From Candolleomyces eurysporus (taxonomy: Eukaryota > Basidiomycota > Agaricomycetes > Agaricales > Psathyrellaceae), in contig JANBPK010001266.1 of the NCBI GenBank assembly GCA_027579435.1, forward strand, positions 1-40,093: 40,093 bases of DNA, read 5' to 3'. The translations under genes were made by a program, and so were the position numbers. Below the pieces are notes generated by a model. The model saw only the letters and a list, made by a program, of their open reading frames with translations. It searched no databases and was not told where the DNA came from. Of this stretch, positions 24,350 to 38,449 are shown piece after piece. The number at the start of each line of letters is the position of its first letter. The stretch's first letter is position 1.

Positions 24350-25957
24350 ATGCCTTCATCTCTTTCTCGAGTCTTCAAACGACTGTCCCTCGGTGCAAAT
24401 AGGTCTCCTAAATCAAGGCCCGGCCTCGAGAGCCCAGCTCCCAGGGAGATAGTAGCATCTCAAACTCTGAATGCCTTGGTGTGTTCTTTTTCCCTGGTTC
24501 GGTTCTGTTCCTTTGCTGAAACGAGCTTGTGTGTGCACAGTATGGAAAAGTCGAAGAGGTGGAACCTGAAGGTCCCTTACAATCAATATGCAATGCATCG
24601 CCTCCAGCCCCAGGTACAGAGGTAGGCTGAAGCACTCTTTCAATGTCACTATCACTCATCAGTCGCAATTCGAGTTCAGGACGCTCTGACGAGCCTACCT
24701 GGCGAACTAATTGACGCCATTGCGTTGATGCTAGATCGTCGAACGCACAGAAGCCTTTGTTTAACAGCGAAAGTGTTTGTGCCACATATGCAACGCATTC
24801 TGTTCCGCAGCTTCAAGATTGATTTTCCCCACATATTTGTGAGGAGGTTGTGGGAATTCGTCGACACCTTCATGGGATCCCCCCATCTTCTGCATTACAT
24901 CCGAGAGTTGTCGCTTGTCTACAGTCACAGGACACACCAACCACTGATTGGCTCTGATATCAAATCTATTCTGCGAGGCATTGATACAGTTGTCTATCTT
25001 CGTATCCACTCAGACGGGGCCTCGCATTACGCTGGACTAGTCTCATTTCTCACAGAGTGGTTTCCCAATATACCCGTCCAGAGACTCCATCTATCCAATG
25101 TTTGTCTTCCCCCTCACCTCCTGTACCAGCTCAAACACCTTTGTACACTCGACATGGACTCAATGTCGCTTACAAACGACAACTTCCAGCCACTTCAAGA
25201 TTTGGAGCTTACAGCACTATCGATAGACGATTCCTCACCAGGGTCTAGCTTGATTTCAACCCTCAAAAGTGGGCTATCAATCAATCCGGACGCCCTGCGT
25301 TCGTTGGACCTTTCCGGAACGTTTGGTCTCATTGAACATTGGCGGTTTCCACTCGCCGGATTCAGAAACTTGAGATCGTTGGTACTTTTCCCTAGAATCA
25401 ACCGATCCACGGGAGCGATCCAAGCTCCAGACTACCGTTCGTATCCTCCACGATTTTCCCTTCCATTCGAAAACTGAAAACCCTGACTTGCAGGAAAACC
25501 TCTCTTCGATTTGTCAACCCTTACCGAGCTGGAATGCCTTGTCATAAAACTCGACTTATTAAACGACAATATGCTGTCAACTTTCGACAGAGACATACCA
25601 CAGCCAAATCATGGATGGGTCACCGATGTCCTGAAAAGTGCCTCCAACCTCCCACAGCTCAAAAAGATTGGATTTCAAATGCATTTTCAGAAAACGTGCA
25701 AGGTTGCGCGCTGGAGACTTGGATGGGATACCTGGCAGGAACTCTTTATGGACGTAAGAGGGTGGCCGGCACTGTGCCAGTTGGATTTCGTTTGGCATGT
25801 CCAGGACGTCACGGCCAGGCTGCAGGACCCAGAGGACTGTGACGATTCGAGGCTCTTCTTACGACATATATTGAGCGAGGTTGTAGGTCATCCAAAAATT
25901 AGGGTCACATCGTTCATGCCTCGCGGAAACCAGGTCGTTTCTATATCAAAACTGTAG
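24350..25957 (+). CDS. F-box protein of the Agaricomycete family
   Basis: Exons: 24350-24478, 24541-24613, 24663-25436, 25494-25957, giving 479 residues. After a basic, disordered N-terminus comes an F-box-like motif (from about residue 75: LTSLPGELIDAIALMLDRR, ending in LFRSFKID). The rest is a leucine-rich, irregular repeat region of the kind that follows F-boxes in mushroom genomes. F-box proteins dock substrates to SCF ubiquitin ligases. These lineage-expanded ones are mostly uncharacterised. The second donor was set to GTACAG at 24614; the nearby GTAGGC would run into a stop. Intron lengths are 62, 49 and 57 bases. Confidence 0.8.
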
Positions 25958-26142
25958 TACATGTTTCATTTGTTAATACAATACGGATTCCATATGTATT
26001 TACTTGTGACATGATAAGTAGGCTGATATTTGGCTCTGTTATGATCGCAAGCCATTACCCTCTCGGCCTGTTCCCAGTTTCAATGCTCGGTCTAATTGCA
26101 AGTGTCCGACTTTCGTTTGTTGTCTCTTCATTGCTCTGTAGC

Positions 26143-29496
<3,354 letters not shown>

Positions 29497-29954
29497 GGCG
29501 GTGGTAGGACAATCCCGCAATCTCCCCTGATTCGATTTGGTTAAACGTTACCGGAAACCAAAAGCCTGCTTGCTTTGTTTAGTGTACCCATGTAGTAGAT
29601 TTGTACAAGTAAATTATTATTTTTTGCATAGATCGTAATGCATCATGCTTCGAGAGAGAAGATACTCTATTTTGGGGGAGAGTGGGGTCTAAAAGCGCCT
29701 AGAGATCTAGAATACGGCATTACAATTAGTGCAGCCAAGCCCTTGATACGAGGGTGCAAAGACATAAACAAGCGGTAAGTAAATACATACATGTCGGGGT
29801 AACTAGGATCACCTTCCAACCTATAGCCAGAAGGAGACGGTAGGTATACTAAATTTACAAACAGATCAATGCCAGTGGGGATGTGGGTATCCGAGCAAGT
29901 ATGTAACCAAACAAGAAATTAGAACGTAAGAAAAATATCTTTTACCGCCCCTCA
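29497..29954. other. Convergent intergenic stretch
   Basis: 458 AT-rich bases lie between the stops of the zinc transporter and the zinc-cluster regulator. It should hold both 3' ends. No gene, repeat or hairpin stands out. Confidence 0.6.
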
Positions 29955-32900
29955 TCATCTATATTGAGCTACTAAATTGTGCCAGGGATAGTCCATGTCG
30001 TTGATAGGGGGGTTGACCTCCTGCGTTTGTACCATGGGCATATTGAAGTTGTTGTAGTTGTAATATTCGCCCAGACCGTTGTCCATCATAGGCATGTGCT
30101 GCTGCTGCTGCTGCGGTTGTTGGTGCTGCGGTTGAGCCACAGGAGTATGTGATGTCGAGGGATATCCGTAATTCATGTCCGAATGCTGAGTCGTGGAAGT
30201 CGAAGCAGGAGAGTACGTGGGATAGTCACCAACATTGATGTTCACGTTCAGGTTCTGGATGTGCGTATAGTTCTGCCAAGCGTTGGGGTTGTCGTTCATC
30301 TGGCTGTATGTAGAACCAATAGATGAACTGTGGCGGGTAGGAGGGGAGGGTGGGTTTAGGTCAGGGGATGAAGGACTTGATGCCGAGTATGATGGAGATG
30401 AAGGTGTATTACGGCGGGCCACGAGTCGCGTCAAACCTCCCAGCGCAGACAACTCTGTCGTAATCTCGCCCTCCTCGGTTTTAATGCTGGGACTCAAGAA
30501 TGAATGGCGCCCTGTTGAATCAACGGGGACATTTGGAGCCGACGCCTGCACAGCGTGGGCGCGTTCCTTCATTTTTTGTAGAATTGGCTGCCGTAAACGA
30601 TCGTTAGAATATCATGTGTGAATAGTCAAGCCTGCCCCCGTACCAATATCTTTCCTGTTCGTGCCGTGTCCGACACTTGAGAGAACAGATGACAAGCCAA
30701 ATCGAGGTAAGACAGTGCCGTCCCGGCGAAGTGCAAACGGGGTTTGGCAGCGATGGATCCGAGTATAATCTGTCCGAATTCACGTCAGGGAAAGAAAAGG
30801 TGAACGATAAGACACCGGATGCTTACTGCACTCGAGAACACATGGGTGAATAAGAACCACATCCGCTCCGTCAGCTGTGGATGTTGCTTGAAAAGGCTCT
30901 CAGTCAGCGCAACAAGGGACATAGCGCTATTGTATGCCGCCAGCACAGACTGGGAATATTTACTCCCAGTCGGATCCCCGGAACTGTCTTCCAAGGCTTG
31001 GGCAAAAAACCCACGATGCATATAGAAAAGCGCTAAGAGACCGACCCAGTGAGCTGCTGCCCTTTAAAGGACGATGCAGTAAAGCAACTTACTAATTTCT
31101 TTGATCGCAAATGAAATATAGCGCTGCATCGTAAGCTCCACCGACGGCTGTTCCACCTCCATTCCGATTTTCGAATTCCCAAAGCCTGGGACCATTAAGC
31201 TTGGGGGCACGTACCAGTTGCGCACCTTCTTATCAAGCTCCTGGATGACCGAATAAGAGGGGAAACGTGTACCAAATGCCTGGTCATGCACCACACTCAA
31301 ACACTCGGCAGAGAATTTATGCTTCCAGGCCGCGACTGTATTGGCGGAAAGGAGATCAGCATCAAAATGTTCAACAATAAACAAGCTGCACCTACAGCTC
31401 ATCTCAACTTCCCCTGTCAGTGTTGTATTCGTTTCGTGAGGAAGTTTGCAATCTATGTGCACAGCTGCCAGTGATGGCGGACGCCCGAAGGTCAGGCTCT
31501 GTAAAAATTGCGTAAGAGCCTGGGCGGGGAAATGGCTAGAGTATGTAAACCATACCTGCCACGAGTCGTATGTAAGAATTTCGTAGAAGAGCTCCCTTCG
31601 CTTCTGGGTTTCTTCGGGATCCAGCTTCCATTTGCCGCTGTCACGATCTTCGAGGGAGAGCTGCTTTAAGACACGCACCAAACAGTGAGATCTGTCCACT
31701 CACGTAGCCCGATCTATAGAAAGGGTTTAGAGATTTTTTGTATGAATAAGAAAAAAAAAACACTGACGCTTTGAGCCATCTTCACCACAACCCCCATCAG
31801 GATCCAACGGGGATGGCTCATGTCTGATAAAAACATGAAATGGCACATCAATAGCTGTGATTTTGCTCCTTGATCAGTACCGAAAAAGTATAAAAATGCT
31901 GAAACAGACACGTACCAGCGCTTGGATCCCGGGGATGGTTTGCACTTCAAGTACAGAATCTAGCGAAAGGGCGGCACGTGCAATCTGATACCACTGCATG
32001 GCTTCAGGGGAATGCGCAGGGAGATCCAGATCTAGTAAAGCTCCAAGAGCGAGAACCATAAAGAACACTGAAAGGCTGTGCCCAGATATTGCATCATGGT
32101 ATCCGTCGTCGTTGTAAACCCTGTGGAAAATGGTGTCATAAAATTCCTTTTCGGCGATGGGAGTGTACCTATGAGTTTTCAGCCAGTGCCAGGTAACCGT
32201 TAATCGGTTGGGGATTAAAAACTTACATCCATGCAGCGTGGCGGAAGTAGAGATTGCAGGTGTGTCGTGCAGCCGCAATAGGCGGAATGTGGGCAAGAGT
32301 GGATGCCCGCACAGATTCCGAAGCTTTCAGTACGACGGACGTAAACGGGAAGCCCTGACTTAACCATGGAAGATCTTGAGGCAGATGTGGTGGAGGAAGT
32401 TGGGACGGCTGAACTTCTTCTCCGTCAGAACCTTCCTCGACCTGTTGCCAAATCAAGTTGAGTAGAAGTTGCGTGGAGTAGATATCCGCTGCGACTCGCC
32501 TGCAGAAGATACTGTATTCGTGGTCCTCAGGTCAGTGTTCGTAACGGGGATAGCAACATTCCAAAACTGACCCAGGAATTGGCGGTGGTGCCGAAAAACG
32601 TTGATTTTCCACTCTGGGATATGGACCTGGGTGGAATGAGCACAGGTATGTAGGAGGGTGTTGATATGATCCTTACAAAGAACCGAGAGCATCGATTGCT
32701 TCTCCTGTTTCCGTTGACTCCTCCTTACTTGGCCCAGGTTCTACTCGTTCGCGCTCTAGAGGGCGTTTGAGTTGCAGGAGCTCTTCCGTGAGAAGTGGGT
32801 GCGTCTCTGTTGAATTTAACGAATGCGATTGGCCGAGAGCGTCTTCAAGATGACGAACACGGCTGGCAAGGATGTTTATCTTTTCGTGAAGCGTTTCAGT

Positions 32901-33401
32901 GTTAGCCAAAACAAATCTAAGGAAAGCATTAGCGTATGGAACGGATGTTGTGCCCGACTCTCTACCGATTGCCTTTCCCAGTCGTCAATGAGCCTAGCAG
33001 CTGAGGGTTTAATAGTGGAGCGACTGAATATCACGAGGGGACGCACCGTCGGGACATATAGCAGCACATCCTTTCTTGACGCAGTTACTACACGCAGAAT
33101 ACCCTTCAGTGTCACGTCCGTACACGTTGTAGCCCGCGATTACCTGCAAGGAAACTGTCGGCTGCATCTGAACCGAGAGAACGTCTGGTTAGAAGAAAAT
33201 CCCCTTCAAAATAACGGTTTGGACCGACTTCAACTTCAATCTAGATATTGTCGGGGGCTCAGTCAGCATGAAATGAGTGGCAACTTGGCCGGTCATCTAA
33301 ACACACCTCCGACACTCCGCACACGAAAGAGCTACACCCCGGCGCTTCTGTCGACTAACAAGCTGCGATGGTTCTTGGGGATATGGGCCTGAAGATGGCA
33401 T
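29955..33401 (-). CDS. Zn2Cys6 transcription factor with fungal-specific TF domain
   Basis: Exons read downward: 33401-33307, 33240-33229, 33167-33144, 33087-33047, 32993-32966, 32916-32677, 32626-32572, 32511-32500, 32441-32227, 32168-31916, 31854-31768, 31713-31704, 31647-31556, 31498-31396, 31335-31093, 31032-30827, 30769-30644, 30587-29955, giving 824 residues. The binuclear zinc cluster uses Cys27, 30, 37, 43, 46 and probably 55. A coiled linker (LHEKINILASRVRHLEDAL) for dimerisation follows. The middle homology region has YFRHAAWMYTPI and LTFGRPPSL, typical of fungal-specific regulators. The tail is Ser/Pro-rich, then Gln/Asn-rich (QQPQQQQQH), a likely activation region. Target genes are unknown. 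The model includes one GC-AG intron and several micro-exons; the total closes in frame. Confidence 0.92.
32442..32499 (-). other. GC-AG intron in the zinc-cluster regulator
   Basis: The donor reads CAG|GCGAGT and the acceptor ACAG. A GT donor at any nearby place breaks the frame or leaves a stop. With this 58-base intron the micro-exon YLLQ joins VEEGSDGEE and the whole gene closes in frame. Strong AG|GC(A/G)AGT context is what GC donors require. Confidence 0.78.
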
Positions 33402-33916
33402 TGGAGACGGGGACGTCGCGCAGACTAGGGCGGCGACGACGGGGAGGAGGACGGGAAGGAGGGGGAAGGGGAAGGCAGGGGACTGATAATCCCCTTCGGT
33501 TGCTCAAGAATTCCGTTATAAAGATTCGGCTAAACTTCCTCTTTGGTAAAATCCAATTAAATATTCCCCCGTGTCCAAAAGGGGGCATGTCCTCCCGCCG
33601 TGTGCTTGGCTTTGTTTGTCTGCGGCTTCGGTTTGGCCCTACGAAAAATTGCGCTGTTTGGCTTTGGTCCTCACCAACATCGACGTCGCTCTTGAGAGGC
33701 AAGTCTTGTCTTTTGTTTTCGTCATTGTATGATGAATTTCTAGATGACGAGTCGGAGACCGGTGGCCAGAGTTTCTCTGTTTCACCTACCTTGACGAGAC
33801 CTCAAATAATTAACCATTCATGCTTTTCTGATCTTTCCCATTGACACGGATCTTTGTTCGCTGTTGCCTCCGTGACTGACCTGAAACCCTTTCCACAGAA
33901 TATCGCCACGTCTCAA
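33402..33916. promoter_or_regulatory. Shared upstream region of Zn2Cys6 regulator and TSR4-like gene
   Basis: 515 bases separate divergent start codons. A TATAAAG element lies at 33517-33523 on the plus strand, about 400 bases before the PDCD2-like start, so its use is uncertain. The left part is purine-rich (GGCGGCGACGACGG type). An open frame at 33368-33844 overlaps exon 1 of the regulator and is low complexity. Confidence 0.5.
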
Positions 33917-35467
33917 ATGCCACCTGCTCGAGAAGACGATTGGTCGGATTCCGAAGACGAAGATTTGGCAGAGGTAGAGACCCCGGTACTGTTAGGTGTC
34001 CCAGACGGTCCCCTTGATCTCGAATCTGATCTCGACGATGTGGCTGTCTCTCGTATCGGAGGGCATCCTGTACGACCATTCTATACATGTACCAAAAACA
34101 CAGAATATATTGACGTTTCCTTTCTGTTTCCAATCAAAGGCCTTCCTTACATCGCCGGAGCCCTCTCTGTCTTCGTCACAGTGCAAAATATGCTCCAGTC
34201 CTATGGAACTACTCGTTCAGATGTGGTGTCCATTTGAGGATAGCCCTATGGACCGAGCTCTGTACCTCTGGGGTTGTGCCCGAGCCGGCTGCCAGGGTGG
34301 CGACGGAACGTAAGCCCATGCAACCCCTTGGCAACTAATGACTGATTGTCTGAGGTATCTAGAGTACGCGCCTGGAGAGGCCTTCGGTACAATGAAAAGT
34401 ACGCAATTAAACTCGAGCGTAAGCTGGCCAAACAGCGAGAGCGGGAGCAACAAAAGGCCGACGCTCTTGCTGAAGAAGCGAAGAAGAAAGCGGCAGGCAA
34501 GATCAACCCTTTCTCGGTATGTTTATCTTTGTGTAACGTCTGTATACACTGACGCCAGTTATAGATGAAAAACTCCACATCCGCTCCTAACCCCTTCGGT
34601 TTGGGCGCTCAGCTTTTCGGCGACGTATCTCCATCGTCTGGCCAGGATGGATCTGCAACTACCGCCGGCGCTGCCAGGGTAGATGATGACGAAGAATTTG
34701 CTAGCGACGACGACGACGATTCTGCGTCCGAAAAATCTCTCGTGACAGCAATGGCAAGCACGTCGATCAGTGACTCTGAATCACCATGGAAAGCTGCACC
34801 GTCATATCCAGCCCTATATTTGTCCACCGTTTCCGAATACATCTCCGCCCCACCCAAGTTCAAGCTACCCCCTGGCACACAGATCATCGATCCCTCGGAA
34901 GAAGACGGCAAAGCGGGCGGCAAAGACGTTGCGTGGGCTTCGGAGTGTTACGAAAATTCCCTCGATGTCGACCAAGTGTTTGACAAGTTTTCTAAGAGGG
35001 TCGAAAGCGAACCGGAGCAATGTGTTCGTTACGAATTGAAGGGCGCGCCGTTACCCTTCTCCTCGGATGCGACATTCAAACGACTGTTCCCCGACCCGAA
35101 GCAGGAGCCTTTGCCTGTGACAAAGCCCGCTTTCAAAGTGGTACAGCCCCAGAAGAGGGTGTACGACCCCTCATCCATCCCGACATGCCCGTCGTGCGGA
35201 AGTCCGCGGGTTTTCGAGTGTCAACTGATGCCTAACGTAATCAATGTCCTCTCTATTGGCTCGGGGGGCGAGAAGCTCACTGACGAACAGCGTCGGAAAG
35301 CTGTAGAAAAGGTGCTNAAAAAAGGCGACAAGGATGCTCGAGGAAGTATGGAGTGGGGTACCTGTATGATCTTCTCGTGCGAGAAAGATTGTTGCTTGGA
35401 TGCGAATAAAATGGAAAGCAAGGAAGCGTGGAGGGAAGAATACGTTCTCATTCAATGGGATGCCTAG
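33917..35467 (+). CDS. TSR4: PDCD2 / Tsr4 family ribosome-biogenesis protein
   Basis: Exons: 33917-34069, 34140-34309, 34363-34516, 34565-35467, giving 459 residues. The N-terminal TYPP-like half has paired cysteines (CKICSS, then WCPFEDS, then WGCARAGCQ) as in the PDCD2 zinc-binding region. The C-terminal half is the PDCD2_C domain with CPSCGSPRVFECQLMPNVIN. The end reads WGTCMIFSCEKDC and EYVLIQWD. Between them is an acidic, disordered stretch (DDDEEFASDDDDDS). In yeast, Tsr4 is a dedicated chaperone of ribosomal protein Rps2 needed for 20S pre-rRNA processing. An earlier in-frame ATG at 33854 would add 21 residues; the chosen start leads directly into the conserved PAREDDWSDSEDED opening. 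The N at 35317 is in frame (CTN, Leu). Confidence 0.92.
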
Positions 35468-37734
35468 TTACTTGGTGTAGATGGCGCCCAGTTGAAAGAC
35501 AATTTTACTTGAATTAACCTCAGTTTATGGACTGTCTATTTCTGATACGCCTGTCCAGTCAGTCGTTTCGATAAGACTAAACTGGATTGATCAAGGAGCT
35601 TTATCGGAGGGTTCCCTCGCCCGGGCACCTTGTGGGATCAAACCCATCAAGGTGGGTGAAACGATGTGCTCGTAACCCCCACATGACAACTGAATTTCAG
35701 TACTCCAGCGCATGACACGGCCGAATTTATGGTTCCAAAGTCCGCCGTTAGCTATCCTTCCAACGTGATCGAACGCGGAGCCAAGCTTCGAAGTCACAAG
35801 CCCCCGATAAATACATATGCAGATAGAAGAGGAGAAGTCCATCCGAATAGCAGCTCATTCATCCCCCTGCATGAGGCACTTCCTGCATACTTATCATGAT
35901 CACGCTACAACAGGGCCTGCGGACGAGCCAGCCCACATTCCAGACACCAGCACGGCAAGCATGTGCATTCACACTAATTCTGCGCCACTACCTCGCACAA
36001 TTAATATCGGATAGCAAGATTCAGATCTCTACCATGAATGTATCCTGAAAAGATAAGGAGGCTGTCCACATACGAGTACACTCGTAATCGTGCCGGATAT
36101 CTACACGCTTACTAGTACGTCTTTGTAAAAAACGAAGCGCCCACATGGCGTAAACGAAATCCATGGGAAACAACGAGGTGATAGAGGCACGGAGGCTTAA
36201 TATGAGCGGGCGTCTAAGATAAGCGCTTGATCTCGGGTACAGATCCTGCGCGCCTTCTTGCATGGCGTCTGTTCGCCAAATAAGTCCGAGAATCGCGCCA
36301 CAGAACAGGGTCAGTGACCTGTTTGAGTACGAACGCATGTGTGATATGTATGAGGTTTATTAGCCTTTAGACACTCCGAGTCGGAGACCGGAGGAAACCG
36401 AAGCAGTCAAACTCACCAAATCGTTGACACTGCCGGTAGCGACACAGCGACCCATTAGCTTGACGTAGACGTGCCACCCCTTTGACTGTTCTACGTGAGC
36501 GTATTTGGAAATCAGTGTTTATGTTACAGAGATGCGCCAAGCGTCATGTTTGACGGGTCATCATAACCCTATTCAACAGAGATAAGGTGAGAAATCACCT
36601 GAAACCAACCACGAATATAGAAAGAGCTCTTGGCAGTGGTCGATCGGAAGTGAATATTCAGGATTATACTAAAAACGAGGCTTGATATCGCACGGGATAT
36701 GGACAAAAAGGCAAATGACCGTATCATTCTGTCATCACTCGCGGAGGGAATCTGGAAAAGGGTTGGGGAAGTTCTGTTCAATATATGTCGATTGTATAGA
36801 CAAAATTATGAAATTAGCTCCACTCAAGCAAGAGAAAACAATTTCACCCGAATTAAGATGTTCCATTCGAAGAGTCGAGACCCGACTAATTCACAAACCT
36901 TGCAGTTTCAACGTTTGAGATCCATTCTCAGACTAGCCTCCCCTCTCCAGCGAGCACTCTAGATAGAGGGTGCTGGAGCCGGTGAGCCATTTATGATCAC
37001 CCCCCGGACCATGATGGACTATCTGAAGCACCTGTAATAGCTCCTCCGCTTGATTCGCGTAGAATCGACGTACCCACAGCATGGCGAACCGTATGCTTTA
37101 TGAAGAATCGATATACATGCTGCGGCGCGGTGCAGGCGAGCGGAAAAGGGTTCCTCCTCGTTTTTCAAGGCCTGAAGTAGCTAGTGCATCGTTTTGGGGG
37201 ACCTCTATCCCATCGAAAGGTGAAAATTAGAAAACATGGCAATCGGCGACTGCTTGATACGGAGGAAGTTGTGATTTGGGAAAGACGGAGTATGCCGGGA
37301 AGAATGGAGCTGTTGCCTGCCCGTCACTTTGCGGGTTCATAGCTCGACTTTCATGGATGGGTCCATTCCCAGACCATTGCGAGCCTCCGTTTTGGGTGTT
37401 CGAGTTGCAAGCCAGACCCTTAGTTATTAAAAATAACTCGATGATAGAGTGCCATACAATGCGACGCACTGGAGCAGAGTGGTGATAGAACAAGAGTGAC
37501 GAAGGTCTTGTCCCCGTGCTTTCATTGTAAGCCCCTGTTCTGGTATCTCCATCCGATATCCGAATGTATTTCCTGCATTACTAGCTGGTATTCGTCGTCT
37601 ACGAGATACCGATCGTCAACCCTGCAACGGTGACCTTGCCTTTCTTCCGGGTAGCACTGGCACGCACTCATATGCCCTTGCTATCCACCGTCTGAGAGGG
37701 TGTGAGGAAAATCGAGTGAATGTAGGGGTCAACA
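35468..37734. other. Gene-poor stretch
   Basis: No protein-coding gene can be supported. Short hydrophobic open frames on the minus strand (36021-36338 and 36569-36781) lack family motifs and usable joins. Small inverted repeats occur at 35626-35654, 36071-36086 and 37422-37438. Base composition is more even and codon-like periodicity is lost compared with the genes to the left. Confidence 0.5.
35626..35654. repeat. Hairpin, 11-bp stem with one bulge
   Basis: CACCTTGTGGG pairs with CCCATCAAGGTG around a six-base loop, with one bulged T. It lies about 160 bases after the TSR4-like stop and could be a 3' end hairpin or the remains of a small element. Confidence 0.55.
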
Positions 37735-38449
37735 TACCTGCACGGCGACGGATTTTCTTCGTAATGGCATCTACGGCTCTCCTAGCATTTGCGGGGTTCG
37801 TATCTAAAATCCAGAAATTTCCTACCAGGAGTTAGCACTGGATAAACCAAACCATTAGCACTGCACAGATTATACCGAGAGCTGCTGGCAAACCTTTAAC
37901 ATCGCGTACAACCTTCGATACGTATTTTCCCCGCCAGGTGAGGCTCTGCGTGCTGGAACTGAAGTTGCGAGGTAACGCTATAGGTCTCCGATCTCGCCAT
38001 CTCCAAGCCAGGAGTCAACGACAGAGCAGGTAGGAGCAGACCCTCGATTGTATCTGCCCCGGAATTGTGCTCGTTGGATATGCTCTTCTCCTGCCCTGTT
38101 TGAAACAGGGTATAGTAAAGGGTGATGGCCGTTACAGCTTCCGTAAGGATGAATCCGACTATGGGGACACTTACCCGCAGAGAGACCGCCCTTCGTCGAC
38201 TTGACATCTATGGCTGCTCTCAGCAACGTCGCACATAGCATCTGCTGACTTTCTTTACCTGGCTTTGGCCCTGTCATGGGATACGGATTTCGTCAGTACT
38301 TCAATAAGCAAGCGTGCATCAAGGCAGGGAATTGGCATACCTTTTGCAGCGCAAGTGTATGAGCGCCTATATTTAGCAGTTGTGGGCGGAGAAGCTGGGT
38401 CGATCGGCTCCGAATTCTCGGGTTGGTAAATATACGGCGTGTTTGCCAT
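37735..38449 (-). CDS. Weak candidate spliced gene, function unknown
   Basis: A start at 38449 opens a 36-codon exon (38449-38341) with a good GTATGC donor, an intron of 70 bases, then a second exon (38270-38175) rich in Lys and Ala that ends at a GTAAGT donor. After an intron of 79 bases (38096-38174) the reading continues in frame. Farther down, segments such as KYVSKVVRDVKGLPAALG and NPANARRAVDAITKKIRRRA look protein-like, but they are in different phases and I could not join them all without a stop. I recognise no family. It may be a real lineage-specific gene with missed introns, or a decayed one. Confidence 0.25.

Noticed and set aside
26011..26142. An N-terminal extension of the zinc transporter from an ATG at 26011
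   Set aside because: It would leave 53 bases after the F-box gene for two untranslated regions and a promoter; the ATG at 26143 is more likely, though not proven.
33368..33844. Plus-strand open frame of 158 residues
   Set aside because: It overlaps exon 1 of the zinc-cluster regulator on the other strand, is low complexity at its start and has no domain.
35626..35654. A tRNA T-arm on the minus strand (GGTTTGATCCC-like)
   Set aside because: The stem pairs wrongly for a T-arm and no acceptor, D or anticodon arms can be formed around it; it is a simple hairpin.
36021..36781. Pieces of a seven-helix membrane protein on the minus strand
   Set aside because: The hydrophobic frames resemble mushroom membrane proteins only loosely, their order does not fit any family I know, and the joins need stops to be skipped.
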